The notes beneath the pieces are model-generated. The model was not told the DNA's origin. It worked only from the letters and a program-made list of their open reading frames with translations, and searched no databases. A program made the position numbers and the translations under genes. 64,000 bases of DNA from Algoriphagus locisalis (GTDB lineage: Bacteria > Bacteroidota > Bacteroidia > Cytophagales > Cyclobacteriaceae): contig NZ_FPBF01000004.1 in assembly GCF_900116615.1 (NCBI RefSeq), forward strand, positions 62,001 to 126,000, read 5' to 3'. The stretch's first letter is position 1; each line of letters starts with the position of its first letter. Of this stretch, positions 45,698 to 55,600 are shown piece after piece.

Positions 45698-46102
45698 TTA
45701 TCCCACGCAACTCATGGACGCAAGGGAATGATTGCTTGGGATGGGGTAGATCTTCTTTGTGCCAAAGCCCTGTTCCGCAGGAACAAGGAAGTGGGCTGAA
45801 GGTTCTGACTCAATTCTTTCAGTCTGTTTATCCCTGTTATTCTTCTCTTTACCAATATCCTTGACCAACACATACCAAAAAATTAAAATCAACATTCCCA
45901 GTATCATCATTGGAATACTCAAAAGCATAAGGAATCCCTCAAAAGTAGATATCAAGACTGCTTTGCTATACTTGGAAAAATGCTGCAACCCACCGGGACC
46001 GCGCCTGTAAAATCTCCTACGCTTAACCCATACCCGCAGCGCAAAAACTCCTCCCAACAGACAAATACCTACCGCTACTATAAATACATCTTCCCAAAAC
46101 AT
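45698..46102 (-). CDS. Small membrane protein of the terpene-synthase operon
   Basis: A 134-residue protein with two hydrophobic segments (VFIVAVGICLLGGVFAL at ~6-22 and FLMLLSIPMMILGMLILIFWYV at ~57-78), a basic loop between them (VWVKRRRFYRRGPGG) and a soluble tail. No family is recognised. It starts 8 bp after the RteC stop codon, so it is the last gene of the Crp-terpene synthase/RteC/RteC operon; its role there is unknown. Confidence 0.65.
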   Translation of the reverse strand: MFWEDVFIVAVGICLLGGVFALRVWVKRRRFYRRGPGGLQHFSKYSKAVLISTFEGFLMLLSIPMMILGMLILIFWYVLVKDIGKEKNNRDKQTERIESEPSAHFLVPAEQGFGTKKIYPIPSNHSLASMSCVG

Positions 46103-46110
46103 AATTTTTC

Positions 46111-46950
46111 CTATTGATAACCCATATCCGTATCATCCATGCGCTTTACCAGGCTTTCTTTCAGACTGTCCAGAAAAATAGTCCTGTTCTTCTTTCTACC
46201 CCGCATGCTCTGAAAGGTCCGGTAGAAGTTTCCTACCTGCACGTTGAACAGTGATTCCATCAGAGTAATTATTGCCTTCACATCACTCTTCCCATGATTT
46301 ACTGCTCCCCTGGAATGTAAAGCATAAGCCAACTCGATCAAGCTGGATTTTGAATCCGTCCATTCATGCACGGAAACCTCACCCCCTACAGCATCACTAC
46401 CCATTTCCAGCCTATGGATAATTTTGCGGATATGATCGGTCAGGCTTTCATAGGCCATAATCTTAGCCAGCTTGCTGCTGTTGACAGTGGAAAATGAAGG
46501 GTCAAAATCAAAGGAATAGTCACGGATCAGTGACACAGGCATGGAATTCCTCATAAACAGTTTCTCATCCTGATCACTCTTCCCCAGTTGATAATAAATG
46601 TATAGCTGGTGATTCCTGACAAAGAACTCCTGGATCTGATCCAACACATGGGGGAAATAGCTTTTGATCTGCTCTTTTTTGCCAATTGGCTTTTTCGCCT
46701 CTATGTAGGTAAGCTCGGAATAGAAAATCAGTTCCTTAAAGAGCAGGGGCTTATATTCCTTAAAAAACAGGATCTCTTCTTCCCCATCACGGAATGTATA
46801 GCCTGCCATAAATTCCTTCAACCGGATCAATATCGCATTGATCACCTGACAACATCGCTCAGCTTTTTGTATCTCGTTTGAAGTCTCCTTCGCCACCTCT
46901 TTCAGCGATAACTCCATCTCCCCAAAAAGCCTTTCTACAAATGCTTTCAT
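46111..46950 (-). CDS. RteC domain-containing protein (paralogue 2)
   Basis: A 279-residue protein matching RteC, the DNA-binding regulator of CTnDOT excision. The N terminus is helical (VERLFGEMELSLKEVAKE); the diagnostic C-terminal part reads LIELAYALHSRGAVNHGKSDVK, then FYRTFQSMRGRKKNRTIFLD. The latter half is the winged-helix region in RteC. It shares this layout with the adjacent upstream paralogue (YKTFEEIRGRR...TFFLD). No conjugative transposon genes are adjacent, so its targets are probably local or envelope genes (inference). Confidence 0.85.
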   Translation of the reverse strand: MKAFVERLFGEMELSLKEVAKETSNEIQKAERCCQVINAILIRLKEFMAGYTFRDGEEEILFFKEYKPLLFKELIFYSELTYIEAKKPIGKKEQIKSYFPHVLDQIQEFFVRNHQLYIYYQLGKSDQDEKLFMRNSMPVSLIRDYSFDFDPSFSTVNSSKLAKIMAYESLTDHIRKIIHRLEMGSDAVGGEVSVHEWTDSKSSLIELAYALHSRGAVNHGKSDVKAIITLMESLFNVQVGNFYRTFQSMRGRKKNRTIFLDSLKESLVKRMDDTDMGYQ

Positions 46951-47119
46951 CTGTTTATAATTTATTTTTAGAGGTCAGATGGAATCTCGCACTTGGAATA
47001 ATTATGCCATTGTGTGTTGCCTGCAATATGCTCGATTTCATATCCTCCTTGGTTTAGTTTTCGGGACACCTCCTGCTCTCAATCAAGAAGCGTCCTAATC
47101 ATTGGTTCATATCATTCGC

Positions 47120-47971
47120 TCATTCATTATCTTCATATTCTGCTATAAAAGAATCCAGGCTACGCTTACACCTGTCCAAAAAGAAAGTTTTACTGTTCCG
47201 TCTGCCCCGGATTTCCTCAAATGTTTTGTAATATCCCTTCAACTCTTTTCCTAAAAAACCTCCTAAACCTGCCGCAAGGTCAGCTACAGTTACACTTCCA
47301 TGATTGACAACGGCAGTGGTTTTCAGCGCATATATCAGTTCTACCAAGTCCACTTTTGAGCCTGTCCAAAGAAGGCTTGTTTCCTGATCATAACCCACCG
47401 ATTTTTCAAACTCGGTTTTGCCTTCTCTAACTTTAGCAGATAAAAAATTCATCAATTTTCCCATTGCTTTTAACCGTGCAAAATGCAGCGTATACACAGT
47501 ACAAAAAGTGGAATCAATCGTATGGCGGAATAAGTCAGGATATATCAGAGGCGCTTCCGATCCGCGAAGAAAATAAACTCTATCCAGATAGGATTTCCCC
47601 ATCATCAGGTAATTATTCAGGGCGGCATAGCGCTGAAAATACTTTTTAACCTCGGCCATCTTGTCTGAGTAAAAAAAGTCATCCGATTGGTTCACCATCC
47701 CTGACCTTTCTGATTCGATATGGAAAAGCTCAGAGAAAAAATGGGACCTGGACAAAAACTCTGTCATGTAAACCTTGAAGAACTCGATTTCCTCTTCCTC
47801 ATCCAAAAATTCCAGTTCTTTTATGTCTTCCTTAAGTTCCTGGATAGTTTTGTCCACCAGATAAAAAGAAGACTCTATCATCACCAGCGGATTTGTATCT
47901 GAGATGGGGAATTTTGCCAACTCAATATCCAGCTTATTCAAATACCGCCTTGCAAGTTCAATACTCTCCAT
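47120..47971 (-). CDS. RteC domain-containing protein (paralogue 1)
   Basis: A 283-residue RteC-like protein when started at 47971 (MESIELARRYLNKLDIELA), which removes an unlikely basic leader and leaves a 4-bp gap to the Crp-terpene synthase stop. Features: FFKVYMTEFLSRSHFFSELFHIE, LLWTGSKVDLVELIYALKTT, AVVNHGSVTVADLA, FKGY-like YYKTFEEIRGRRNSKTFFLDR. It resembles the next gene downstream over the whole length, indicating duplication. Likely a DNA-binding regulator. Confidence 0.85.
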   Translation of the reverse strand: MESIELARRYLNKLDIELAKFPISDTNPLVMIESSFYLVDKTIQELKEDIKELEFLDEEEEIEFFKVYMTEFLSRSHFFSELFHIESERSGMVNQSDDFFYSDKMAEVKKYFQRYAALNNYLMMGKSYLDRVYFLRGSEAPLIYPDLFRHTIDSTFCTVYTLHFARLKAMGKLMNFLSAKVREGKTEFEKSVGYDQETSLLWTGSKVDLVELIYALKTTAVVNHGSVTVADLAAGLGGFLGKELKGYYKTFEEIRGRRNSKTFFLDRCKRSLDSFIAEYEDNE

Positions 47972-47975
47972 CCTT

Positions 47976-49541
47976 TTACTCTTCTTCGTTAAACAATTTG
48001 TGATAGCGTGAAGTATCGTATAATGACCAGCTCGCCGCACCGGAAATTTTATATTCTATCTGCTTCAGTAATTCCTGCTCAGTAGGACTTTTACTTTTTC
48101 TAAAGACCTCCGCTTGGGTAGTGAATTCCAAAAGCGTTTGTCGGTGATATTTCATAATTTCCTCCCGGGCTCTATCTTCCTTTATCTGTTCATGATGGAT
48201 TTTCAAAATCATCAGATTATGAAAATCCCCAACTCCTTTTTCTTTTTCATAAGAGAAGAGGTCATTTGTAATGAAAATCAATTTGGCAGCCAAGCTCCTG
48301 ATCGCTTTTGATTTGGTAAAAGCATCCTTGATCTCACTATACTCACAATCCATTGCCAAAGGTGTCAAGGATATGGAGAGCTGCCCTCCTGAGAAAAATG
48401 GCCGTTGGACAAGATAATCTTCCATTGTGGGAATAACTTTACGATCTCTGTTTTCTGCTTCCCAGGTATTTGATTTTAGATACAATTGGATCTCATCCCT
48501 CAGGTAGTCCAAATAGCTTGGGTCATGATTGACCAGCCTGGGCAGTTTCATCCAAAGTTCATAAAAAGCATTCCGGTAGGCCATGATGGATTTTGGTAAA
48601 ATCATGCAGTTATCTCCCTCAAGTACTCCATAGAACCCACAGGAAATTTCTCCCCATACTTCGGCCTTGATCCCTTCCGGCAACTGATCAGTAAAATCAT
48701 CCATGGCAAACAGCAGCGCATATAAGCGGGCTATCCAAGTCAACTTCTCCCAACTGGCATCCGGATATAGCCTGGCTGACAGCCAAGTCAACCTTAATTT
48801 CTTATACTTACTCTCATCTCTTGTTCCTGAGAAAAGCCTGTGGATAATGCCACCCCAAACCAATGTCTGGGCATCCAGTTTATCCACCTCATTATGAACC
48901 CTTGACTCAAAGGGATACTTCAGATTGCTTTTATAGTACCGGATAATTCTTTTCAGCTTGGCTTCTGCGTATTCTTTGTGATTGTGTCGTGTTATCGTCT
49001 TGCGGTCAACCCCCAGTAGATCAGCCAGCTGTTTCTGGGTGAGTATAGATTCAAATCCCGGATAATGTTTGTTCAATGCTGTTCTGGCCTGCTCAAAAGG
49101 AAACATGGATACTGCCTTCCATTCTTCCTCCCTATAACGAAAAAGGCGGTACAATTCTTCAGACAAATCCTCAAACTGATGGTATTTTTCCAGTATTAAA
49201 TTAGCATTCTTATAGGGTAAGCGGGTAAATCTTGCCTGTTGCAACACTTTGAGTTCAAATCTGCTGGGAAGCTGGTTGGAGTACGACTCCATTTCTACAC
49301 AAACATCCCCTTGCACATACAACCTTTCCAGTTTTCCCAAATAAAATTTACCTACCATTCCTTGGAGGATAAATCTTGATTCGATTTCAGTGGCTCCTGA
49401 TTTGAGCAAAACCTCCCCTGGCTTAGAAGTTTCTATCTCAATATAGGGAGACAGCAATGCGTACTCCTCCTCCGATACCTTCTTTATGTAATCCAAAAGA
49501 GGTTTGAGATGAACAGGAGACCAATCCATATCAATTTTCAT
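47976..49541 (-). CDS. Crp-like regulator fused to a class I terpene synthase
   Basis: A 521-residue single ORF (ATG at 49541; a TTG two codons upstream is less likely). Residues ~1-130 are a cNMP-binding-like sensor (PGEVLLKSGATEIESRFILQG), and ~145-190 hold a helix-turn-helix (LTQKQLADLLGVDRKTITR). From ~215 on it is a terpene synthase: DDFTD at 281-285 (DDxxD), sensor Arg R380 in YLVQRPFFSGG, NDLFSYEKE at 426-434 (NSE triad), and RY at 512-513. R380 lies exactly 46 residues before the triad, the spacing known for bacterial enzymes. It should cyclise a prenyl diphosphate; the product is unknown. It leads the operon with two RteC genes. Confidence 0.88.
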   Translation of the reverse strand: MKIDMDWSPVHLKPLLDYIKKVSEEEYALLSPYIEIETSKPGEVLLKSGATEIESRFILQGMVGKFYLGKLERLYVQGDVCVEMESYSNQLPSRFELKVLQQARFTRLPYKNANLILEKYHQFEDLSEELYRLFRYREEEWKAVSMFPFEQARTALNKHYPGFESILTQKQLADLLGVDRKTITRHNHKEYAEAKLKRIIRYYKSNLKYPFESRVHNEVDKLDAQTLVWGGIIHRLFSGTRDESKYKKLRLTWLSARLYPDASWEKLTWIARLYALLFAMDDFTDQLPEGIKAEVWGEISCGFYGVLEGDNCMILPKSIMAYRNAFYELWMKLPRLVNHDPSYLDYLRDEIQLYLKSNTWEAENRDRKVIPTMEDYLVQRPFFSGGQLSISLTPLAMDCEYSEIKDAFTKSKAIRSLAAKLIFITNDLFSYEKEKGVGDFHNLMILKIHHEQIKEDRAREEIMKYHRQTLLEFTTQAEVFRKSKSPTEQELLKQIEYKISGAASWSLYDTSRYHKLFNEEE

Positions 49542-49827
49542 TACCAAATTCAGTTTAGTTAAAAAAAATGGCGGCTAACTAGCTACTGGATGTACAGCAT
49601 GAAGCCACGCCATAAATGCTTCCCCGTAAGCACTCCCTGCAAAAGAGAAACTTACCAAGGACTATAAGATAAGTTTCTGTTTTCCATAAAACCTAAAAAA
49701 TCAACGAATTATTCAACTCCCAGACTAAAATTGGGACAATGTCCCATAAAATATTTATTTCTCACAGCTGTGAAATCCCTTCCGGATGAAGTGACGAATT
49801 TTATAAAACCCAAGAAAGAAACCGATT

Positions 49828-50271
49828 ATGAATGGGAAACTGAGTGGTACTTTATCTATTCTGCTGATCCTAGTATGGACCTATACAGGCCTGGACAAAT
49901 TGATCCGCTGGGAGGCGAGTCGGAAGGCGTTTCATAACCAGACCTTTCCTTCAGAGCTGGCAGAAATATTGGCCTACGCAGTACCAATCACTGAGTTGCT
50001 GATTGCCTCGCTCCTGCTCTTTTCGGTCAGCAGATGGTGGGGATACCTCTCAAGTATCCTCCTCCTCACCGTCTTTACCACCTATGTGGGACTGATCTGG
50101 GTAGGAGCTTTTCCCCGAGTCCCCTGCAACTGTGCAGGGATTTTGGAAAGCATGGGATGGGAATCACATTTCTGGATGAATCTGGGATTTATTGGAGTGG
50201 CGGTGTGGGGATTGGTGGTAAATGATCACAGAGGAGCACAGAGAAATGGGAGGAGCACGGAGATCGTATAG
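49828..50271 (+). CDS. MauE/DoxX-like redox-associated membrane protein
   Basis: A 147-residue four-helix membrane protein of the MauE/DoxX type: YTGLDKLIRWEASRKAF after the first helix, YAVPITELLIASLLLF, and a PCNC pair in FPRVPCNCAGILE between the last two helices. MauE-like proteins are linked to disulfide handling in the envelope. It diverges from the Crp-terpene synthase gene (286 bp gap), and the peptide gene at 50805 follows on the same strand. The last ~15 residues are hydrophilic and may derive from a repeat. Confidence 0.78.
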   Translation: MNGKLSGTLSILLILVWTYTGLDKLIRWEASRKAFHNQTFPSELAEILAYAVPITELLIASLLLFSVSRWWGYLSSILLLTVFTTYVGLIWVGAFPRVPCNCAGILESMGWESHFWMNLGFIGVAVWGLVVNDHRGAQRNGRSTEIV

Positions 50272-50770
50272 GTTAAAAAGGTTAAGGGTTAAAAGGTTAA
50301 ACGTTAGATGTTTCGTGGTCACCACAGTCCTACGGCTTAACGGTTAACAGAATAACTTTTAACAAAATAAAAAAGTGGAAAGGTTATCTGCTTGATAGTT
50401 TGACTGAAGTCGAGCCCCCTAATGAAAAAGCCTAAGACGGATGCCTCAGGCTTTCAGGGTGTTAAGTTTTAATTACTATAGCTGCGTATCGCTTCTACGC
50501 TACAAATTTAGATTATTAACCTAATAAACACTACATAAAAACCCAAAACATAAACTAAAAAAAGAGGGCAGGGACTTTGGTAAGATCCCCACCCAAAAAA
50601 ATAGCATAAAACAACCGGGACACTCATTTCTCTTAATGGCTTGGGCAAAGAGACAAGCCAATGCCGATGAACGTCCCAAGGGAGATGCCGAAAACCCTTG
50701 AACAGAGTAGGCATTTTAACCACTTCCGGTAAACAGCATGTAGCTCAATCCGGAAACCCTAAACGTTTTC
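50272..50770. other. Intergenic region with GGTTAA repeats and hairpin
   Basis: About 500 bp without a credible gene. It starts with several GGTTAA(A/G) copies (50272-50310 and 50340), then a hairpin AAGCCT...AGGCTT around 50429-50454 that may terminate the MauE-like gene. A minus-strand 71-codon frame here has no support. Confidence 0.4.
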
Positions 50771-50797
50771 CCTGTTTTTGATCTGTTAAAAAACAGG
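50771..50797 (+). promoter_or_regulatory. Leader hairpin upstream of exported peptide gene
   Basis: CCTGTTTTT at 50771-50779 is inverted as AAAAACAGG at 50789-50797 with a 9-nt loop. The 3' arm ends only 7 nt before the ATG, overlapping the place where a ribosome would bind. Confidence 0.45.
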
Positions 50798-50804
50798 ACA
50801 TTAT

Positions 50805-51086
50805 ATGAAGAAGCTCGAGGGCAAGTTGCCCCTATTAGCGTTTGTTGTAGCTGCCTTCGCGGCAGTTGCGTTTACCAGTCCCAAAGACTTGGATCCCGAA
50901 TATGCCCAGGACCCAACAAATCCTGCAATTTGGTATGATCTGAGTAATGAGACTCCAGGTGATGATACATACAGATGTAACCTTCAGGTCACTGATGTAT
51001 GTACCCGCTCCTTACCGGATGACATGGCTCCGGCTAAGAAAAACGGAGAATTCGTTATCAATGGTGAACTGGAGGAAGTGGAATAG
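50805..51086 (+). CDS. Small exported peptide, DUF6520/NVEALA-like
   Basis: A 93-residue precursor-like protein: KKLEGKLPLLAFVVAAFAAVAFTS is a signal segment, followed by an acidic 65-residue tail. It has just two cysteines, C58 and C66 (RCNLQVTDVC), giving CX7C, and no other motif. Similar short proteins with an Ala-rich signal and paired cysteines are annotated in Bacteroidota as DUF6520 or NVEALA; function unknown. The MauE-like, TlpA-like and SusC/SusD genes around it suggest that the cysteines are oxidised and the peptide handled at the envelope (inference). Confidence 0.7.
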   Translation: MKKLEGKLPLLAFVVAAFAAVAFTSPKDLDPEYAQDPTNPAIWYDLSNETPGDDTYRCNLQVTDVCTRSLPDDMAPAKKNGEFVINGELEEVE

Positions 51087-51103
51087 TTAGACTTCCAACT
51101 ATA

Positions 51104-51140
51104 AGGGGCATTCCTAAAGGGATGCCCCTTTTTCATTTTT
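51104..51140. terminator. Bidirectional intrinsic terminator
   Basis: AAGGGGCATTCC and GGGATGCCCCTT form a GC-rich stem with loop TAAA, followed by TTTTTCATTTTT. It separates the convergent exported-peptide gene and SusD gene. Confidence 0.85.
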
Positions 51141-51151
51141 ATACAGATCTG

Positions 51152-52531
51152 TTACCTTGGATTCTGAACCATAGGATTGTATTGGATTTCCAAAGGTGGG
51201 ATAGGCAGAGCATACTTCGGAGAATCCGGTGGCAACATTACGGTCTCTTCCTTTTCTGGATTAAACTTACGGCTCAGTGTCACCGCCAATTCAGGATAAG
51301 AGTTGTAGCGTCTAAGATCCGACCACCTCACGCCTCTGCAAAACAGTTCCTTTCTCCGCTCCTCAACAACTTTTTCCATCAATTCACTTTCCTCCATTTC
51401 TTCCAATGGAATGAAACTGCCCGTTTTATACCTGTTTTCATTCAACCTGTTCAGCAGCTCTACTGCCTCCCCTGTGTTTCCCAATCTCGCCGCAGCTTCT
51501 GCCATATCCAACATCACCTCATCCACGGCCAGTCCTGAGAAATAATAAAAGTCCCCCGTGTACCTTCCGCGAACAGTAAACATTCCCTCCGTCCTAGCTG
51601 GTTTGAAAAAGTACTCCAATCGGAGATCAGCACTGTCATAAAGCGTAAGCAGATCAGGATTTACAAAGGTGTTCGCATTGCTTTCCACCCTACTGCTGGA
51701 TATCTGCCGGTAAAAGATAACTTCAGGGTTAAACAATTCAAAAGAGTAGTTTAAAGAAGGATCCAAGGAGTTATAATCCATTAGTGTATCATCAATCATC
51801 AACGCATTTTTGGCATGCAGATACGTATTCTCGTAATCCTTCATCGTCAGATATACCTTGCTTAACAGCGCCTCACTTGCCCAGACCGAAGGCCTGACCG
51901 GCCTGTCTTCCTTCACCGGAAGGATCTCCAGTCCGGATTTTAAATCTTCGATGATTTGTTCATAGACTTCTCTTTGGGTCGCCCTTCCTGTTTTCACATT
52001 GATATCCGAGGTCAACCTAATAGGGATACCTAGCTGATCCGGGTTTCCCTCTTCATATGGCTGGGAATACATTCCAAGCACCTCGAAATGCCCCATTGCC
52101 CGAAAGAATTTTGCCGATGCTTCCAACACTTCCATTCGGCTTTCTTCCTCTGCCGAGGCAGGTGTGTAGCCTGCCAGTCCATCCAGTACCACATTGGCAT
52201 AAAAGATCTTGGTGTAGGGAGCAGACCAACTTACATGTGAGGTACCGTCCAAGAATACCTCATCTTCCCAGAAATAGGCAGCCCGTTGGGCGAAGGATAC
52301 CTGCTGAAGAAGCGCATCCCCCAATACCAGGTCATCGGCACTCAATAATCCCAAAGCCTGCGATCTGTACATCCCACTGGGCTCCGCATCCAATAGCGCC
52401 TGGAAATCATCCAGGGTTTGGGGAATTGCCAAACTAATGGATGGCTTTTCATCCAGAAAGCCATCGCAGCCCCAAAGGCAAACCAGGCAAATGAATCCGA
52501 GAATGCTGTTTATATTTTTTTTCTTAATCAT
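51152..52531 (-). CDS. RagB/SusD family lipoprotein
   Basis: A 459-residue surface lipoprotein with start at 52531, giving IICLVCLWGC as lipobox (upstream in-frame codons are not part of it). FLDEKPSISLAIPQTLDDFQALL and the C-terminal RRKELFCRGVRWSDLRRYN mark the SusD fold, with TPR-like helices between. It is shorter than the 588-residue SusD of the other locus and closer to the type found beside TlpA-like genes. Partner of the SusC protein encoded just upstream. Confidence 0.88.
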   Translation of the reverse strand: MIKKKNINSILGFICLVCLWGCDGFLDEKPSISLAIPQTLDDFQALLDAEPSGMYRSQALGLLSADDLVLGDALLQQVSFAQRAAYFWEDEVFLDGTSHVSWSAPYTKIFYANVVLDGLAGYTPASAEEESRMEVLEASAKFFRAMGHFEVLGMYSQPYEEGNPDQLGIPIRLTSDINVKTGRATQREVYEQIIEDLKSGLEILPVKEDRPVRPSVWASEALLSKVYLTMKDYENTYLHAKNALMIDDTLMDYNSLDPSLNYSFELFNPEVIFYRQISSSRVESNANTFVNPDLLTLYDSADLRLEYFFKPARTEGMFTVRGRYTGDFYYFSGLAVDEVMLDMAEAAARLGNTGEAVELLNRLNENRYKTGSFIPLEEMEESELMEKVVEERRKELFCRGVRWSDLRRYNSYPELAVTLSRKFNPEKEETVMLPPDSPKYALPIPPLEIQYNPMVQNPR

Positions 52532-52677
52532 TGTTTTTATCGTTGGACAATCCATCCGGTGGCAGTAACCAGCTGCCGTCCCCTCCTCCACGTCAGTCAC
52601 CTGACCCTTATGAAGAAAGTTATAAAATTCTGCAGAAGAGGTTTCTTTTACCGGATGGACTGTGGTTAGTACTAATG

Positions 52678-55600
52678 TTAAAGGCCCATTCTCAATCCTA
52701 TGGAGAATGAAGTCAAGGCTGGGTTGAAAATATAATCCGGGTCTTCTATCCGGTCACTGGCTTTCCAGAGTATGCCCAGATTATTGGCATAGCCATAGAC
52801 TTCCAGGGATTTACCCGCTGCGGAAAAAAGGGTTGGAAAACTATAGGCCAGCCTGACATCCTGAAGACGGACATGATCCCCCTTTTCTATAACTGAGGCG
52901 CTGCTTAAGTGGAACCGGGTCCGAAGATTGTTTACACTCTCAGGATCTGAAGGAATAGCTGTTGTCAATTCATCACCGGGGTTTTGCCATCTCAACCCAT
53001 AATCCGAATGGCTGATATCCCCCCTGTTCAGGTCATCATAGTTGACAGTAGGCCTGACAATGCTATACCCCAGGCGGTAACTGATGTTTAGTGAGAGCGA
53101 CCATCCCTTATAGTTTAGCGTATTTCTTAATGCCCCAAATACAGTAGGCCTGGAACTTCCGTGGTAAACCAGATCATCTATTTCCGCCTCATTGATGATA
53201 CTGGCATACTCCGTACTCGGCTCACCGTCCACAAATCCCATGGGATCCCCTGTAGCCGGATCCAGACCTGCCCAGGCATAGCTGAATACATGATAGAGTG
53301 GCTTGCCCAGTACAGGCACAGGTACAACAGAACGCGAAGTCACGATCTGCACCGGAGTAGGCTGGGACTCAAAATCCACCACTTTCTCGTTTACCGTGCT
53401 TAAGAAGAAATTGGTCAGCCAGACAAGTTTACCCTGGGTATTCCTTGAATTCAGTACCAGATCCAATCCCCTTGTTTCTGTGGAAGCGTAATTTCGAGTT
53501 GCTGACAACACCCCCGAGGAGGGAAACATGGCCTGTTCGCCCAACAGGTCAAGACCTGCCTTGGTGTAATACTCAAATGACCCGTTAAGTCTGCCGTTAA
53601 AGAGATCAAACTCAGTACCCACATTGATAATCTTTATCCGCTCCCAGCGAAGTTCAGGATTTGGCGGACTGATGATGTTCAGGTAGGGATGGCCTATAAG
53701 GGTATTCGAACCTGCACCAAAGTAATTAGCGGTGGTAAAAGCAGTGGCATTCGGATTGGTATTCCCGTTGTAACCGAACGAGGCTTTTAGCTTCAGGTAG
53801 TCCACCGCATCAACATTCCAGAAATTCTCTTCCGAAAGTATCCATCCTGCTCCTGCGGACCAGAGTGGAACGCCCCGCTGATTGGTATTCACCCCAAAAA
53901 TATTCGAGGCATCTTTTCGGGCACTGCCCGTGATCAGGTACCTGTCCCGGAAAGAGTATCCCATATTCACAAATCCGGAAAGGTAGCGGTTGGTATTTCC
54001 GGAAAAAGACTCCGAAAACGGAATAGAAGCCGGGAAGCCGATGGAATACCGGGTATAAAATTCGTTATAGTTTACAGGAGCAGAGGTTCCGTTACCAGGG
54101 TTATACCCATAAGCCCGATTTGCACTTCCCGAGGAATTGAAATCCTTGGCTTCAAATCCTGCCAATACATTCAGTTCATGCTCTTGGCCAAACTGCTTTG
54201 TATAGGTCAGCTGGGTTCTGAAATTATGGCTTTGGGAACGGGTTCTATCCTGGTCTAATATACCTCCCATAGGTACCTGATACGTAAGCCCTCCCTCTTC
54301 ATCCACCTGCGTAAAATCATTGATCAGATCCCTGGCCAGGTAGGATTCCACAGGATTCAGTGTTTCTCCAAATCTGACATTGTGCCAGTATTGGTAATAG
54401 GCCATAGCTTTCAGCCCCGGAAGAATTTCATAATCTACCTGTGCATTCAGCCGAAGTTCATTGGTACGGATCAGGGTAGGACTCATTCCCAGCTCCTCCA
54501 GCGGATAATACTCCCAGTCCAGCAGTCCAGCCCCTTCGAGGCCTTGTTTGAACCTGTTATTATAGTCTCTGTAAACAGGCAGTGGATTTCCCGCATCATC
54601 GGCCAATACATCGTAGGGATAGAGGTTGGCAATGGAAGGTACTGCGCTTGAGCGGTTTCCTATAATGGCATTTGCCCCCACGCTGACCTGTAACCTGTCC
54701 TTTGCCAGCTTCCAGTTCTGACGGGTGAGCAGGGTAAATCTTGAATCCGACACTGTCCGGCTGGATCCCCTGTTATCATCCCAGCCTGTACTGATCAGGT
54801 AATTGTGTTTTTTTGACCCTCCGGAAACATTCACGGCATACTGCTGCTGAACCGCAGGCTGGTAAATAAAGCGCTCCAGTTCATTCCTCACATCCCGGGA
54901 ACGGTAGGCATCCAACGATTCGGAAAGTTCACTGTCCGAGATCATCCCTTCCCGGTGTGAAAGCAACGTCTCCACCACCGGGGAAAGCCGGGTCTTCCGA
55001 AAGGAATTTACCTGACCGTCATAATAGCCACGGTCAAAAAGAACCTGCTCCTTGTCCACAAAATCAGAAATGGACATCTGGGGCTGATAGAAAGGATCAG
55101 GCTTCTCTATCACCGTGGTATTTGCTGTAAAGTCCACCCGGAGCGGAGATTCAAAGGAACCTTTTTTGGTAGTGATCACAATCACGCCATTTCCTGCCCT
55201 GGCTCCCCAGATCGACGCAGCGGCTGCATCTTTCAATACTGTTATACTTTCCACATCATTGGGATTGATTGAAGAGAGGTTCCCGTCATAGGCCAGATTG
55301 TCTATCACGATCAGAGGCTGATTTTCTCCCCGGATCGTGCTGACTCCCCGTATGGAGATACTTTCTCCATAGCCTAAGTCTGTTCTGTCCCGGTTGAAAA
55401 TCAGACCGGGTGTCACATCTTCCAGTCTGTCCACCAGATTGGTGCTCACTCTTCTGGTTACCAGCTCTCTGTCCAAAAAGGCAAAGGAACCTGTGGAACG
55501 CTCTGCAGGAAGCTCTTCAAAACCGGTAGATAAAACCTCCACTCCTTCCAGCTCATATTCGTCCTCCAGCACGATCAGCAGTTCCTCCGACAGGGGTACT

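Noticed and set aside
49731..49937. 68-codon plus-strand frame before the MauE-like gene
   Set aside because: It overlaps the start of the MauE-like gene in another frame, has no signal or motif, and spans the presumed promoter.
50508..50723. 71-codon minus-strand frame before the peptide gene
   Set aside because: No motif or start context; hydrophobic composition follows from an AT-rich leader of the plus-strand peptide gene.
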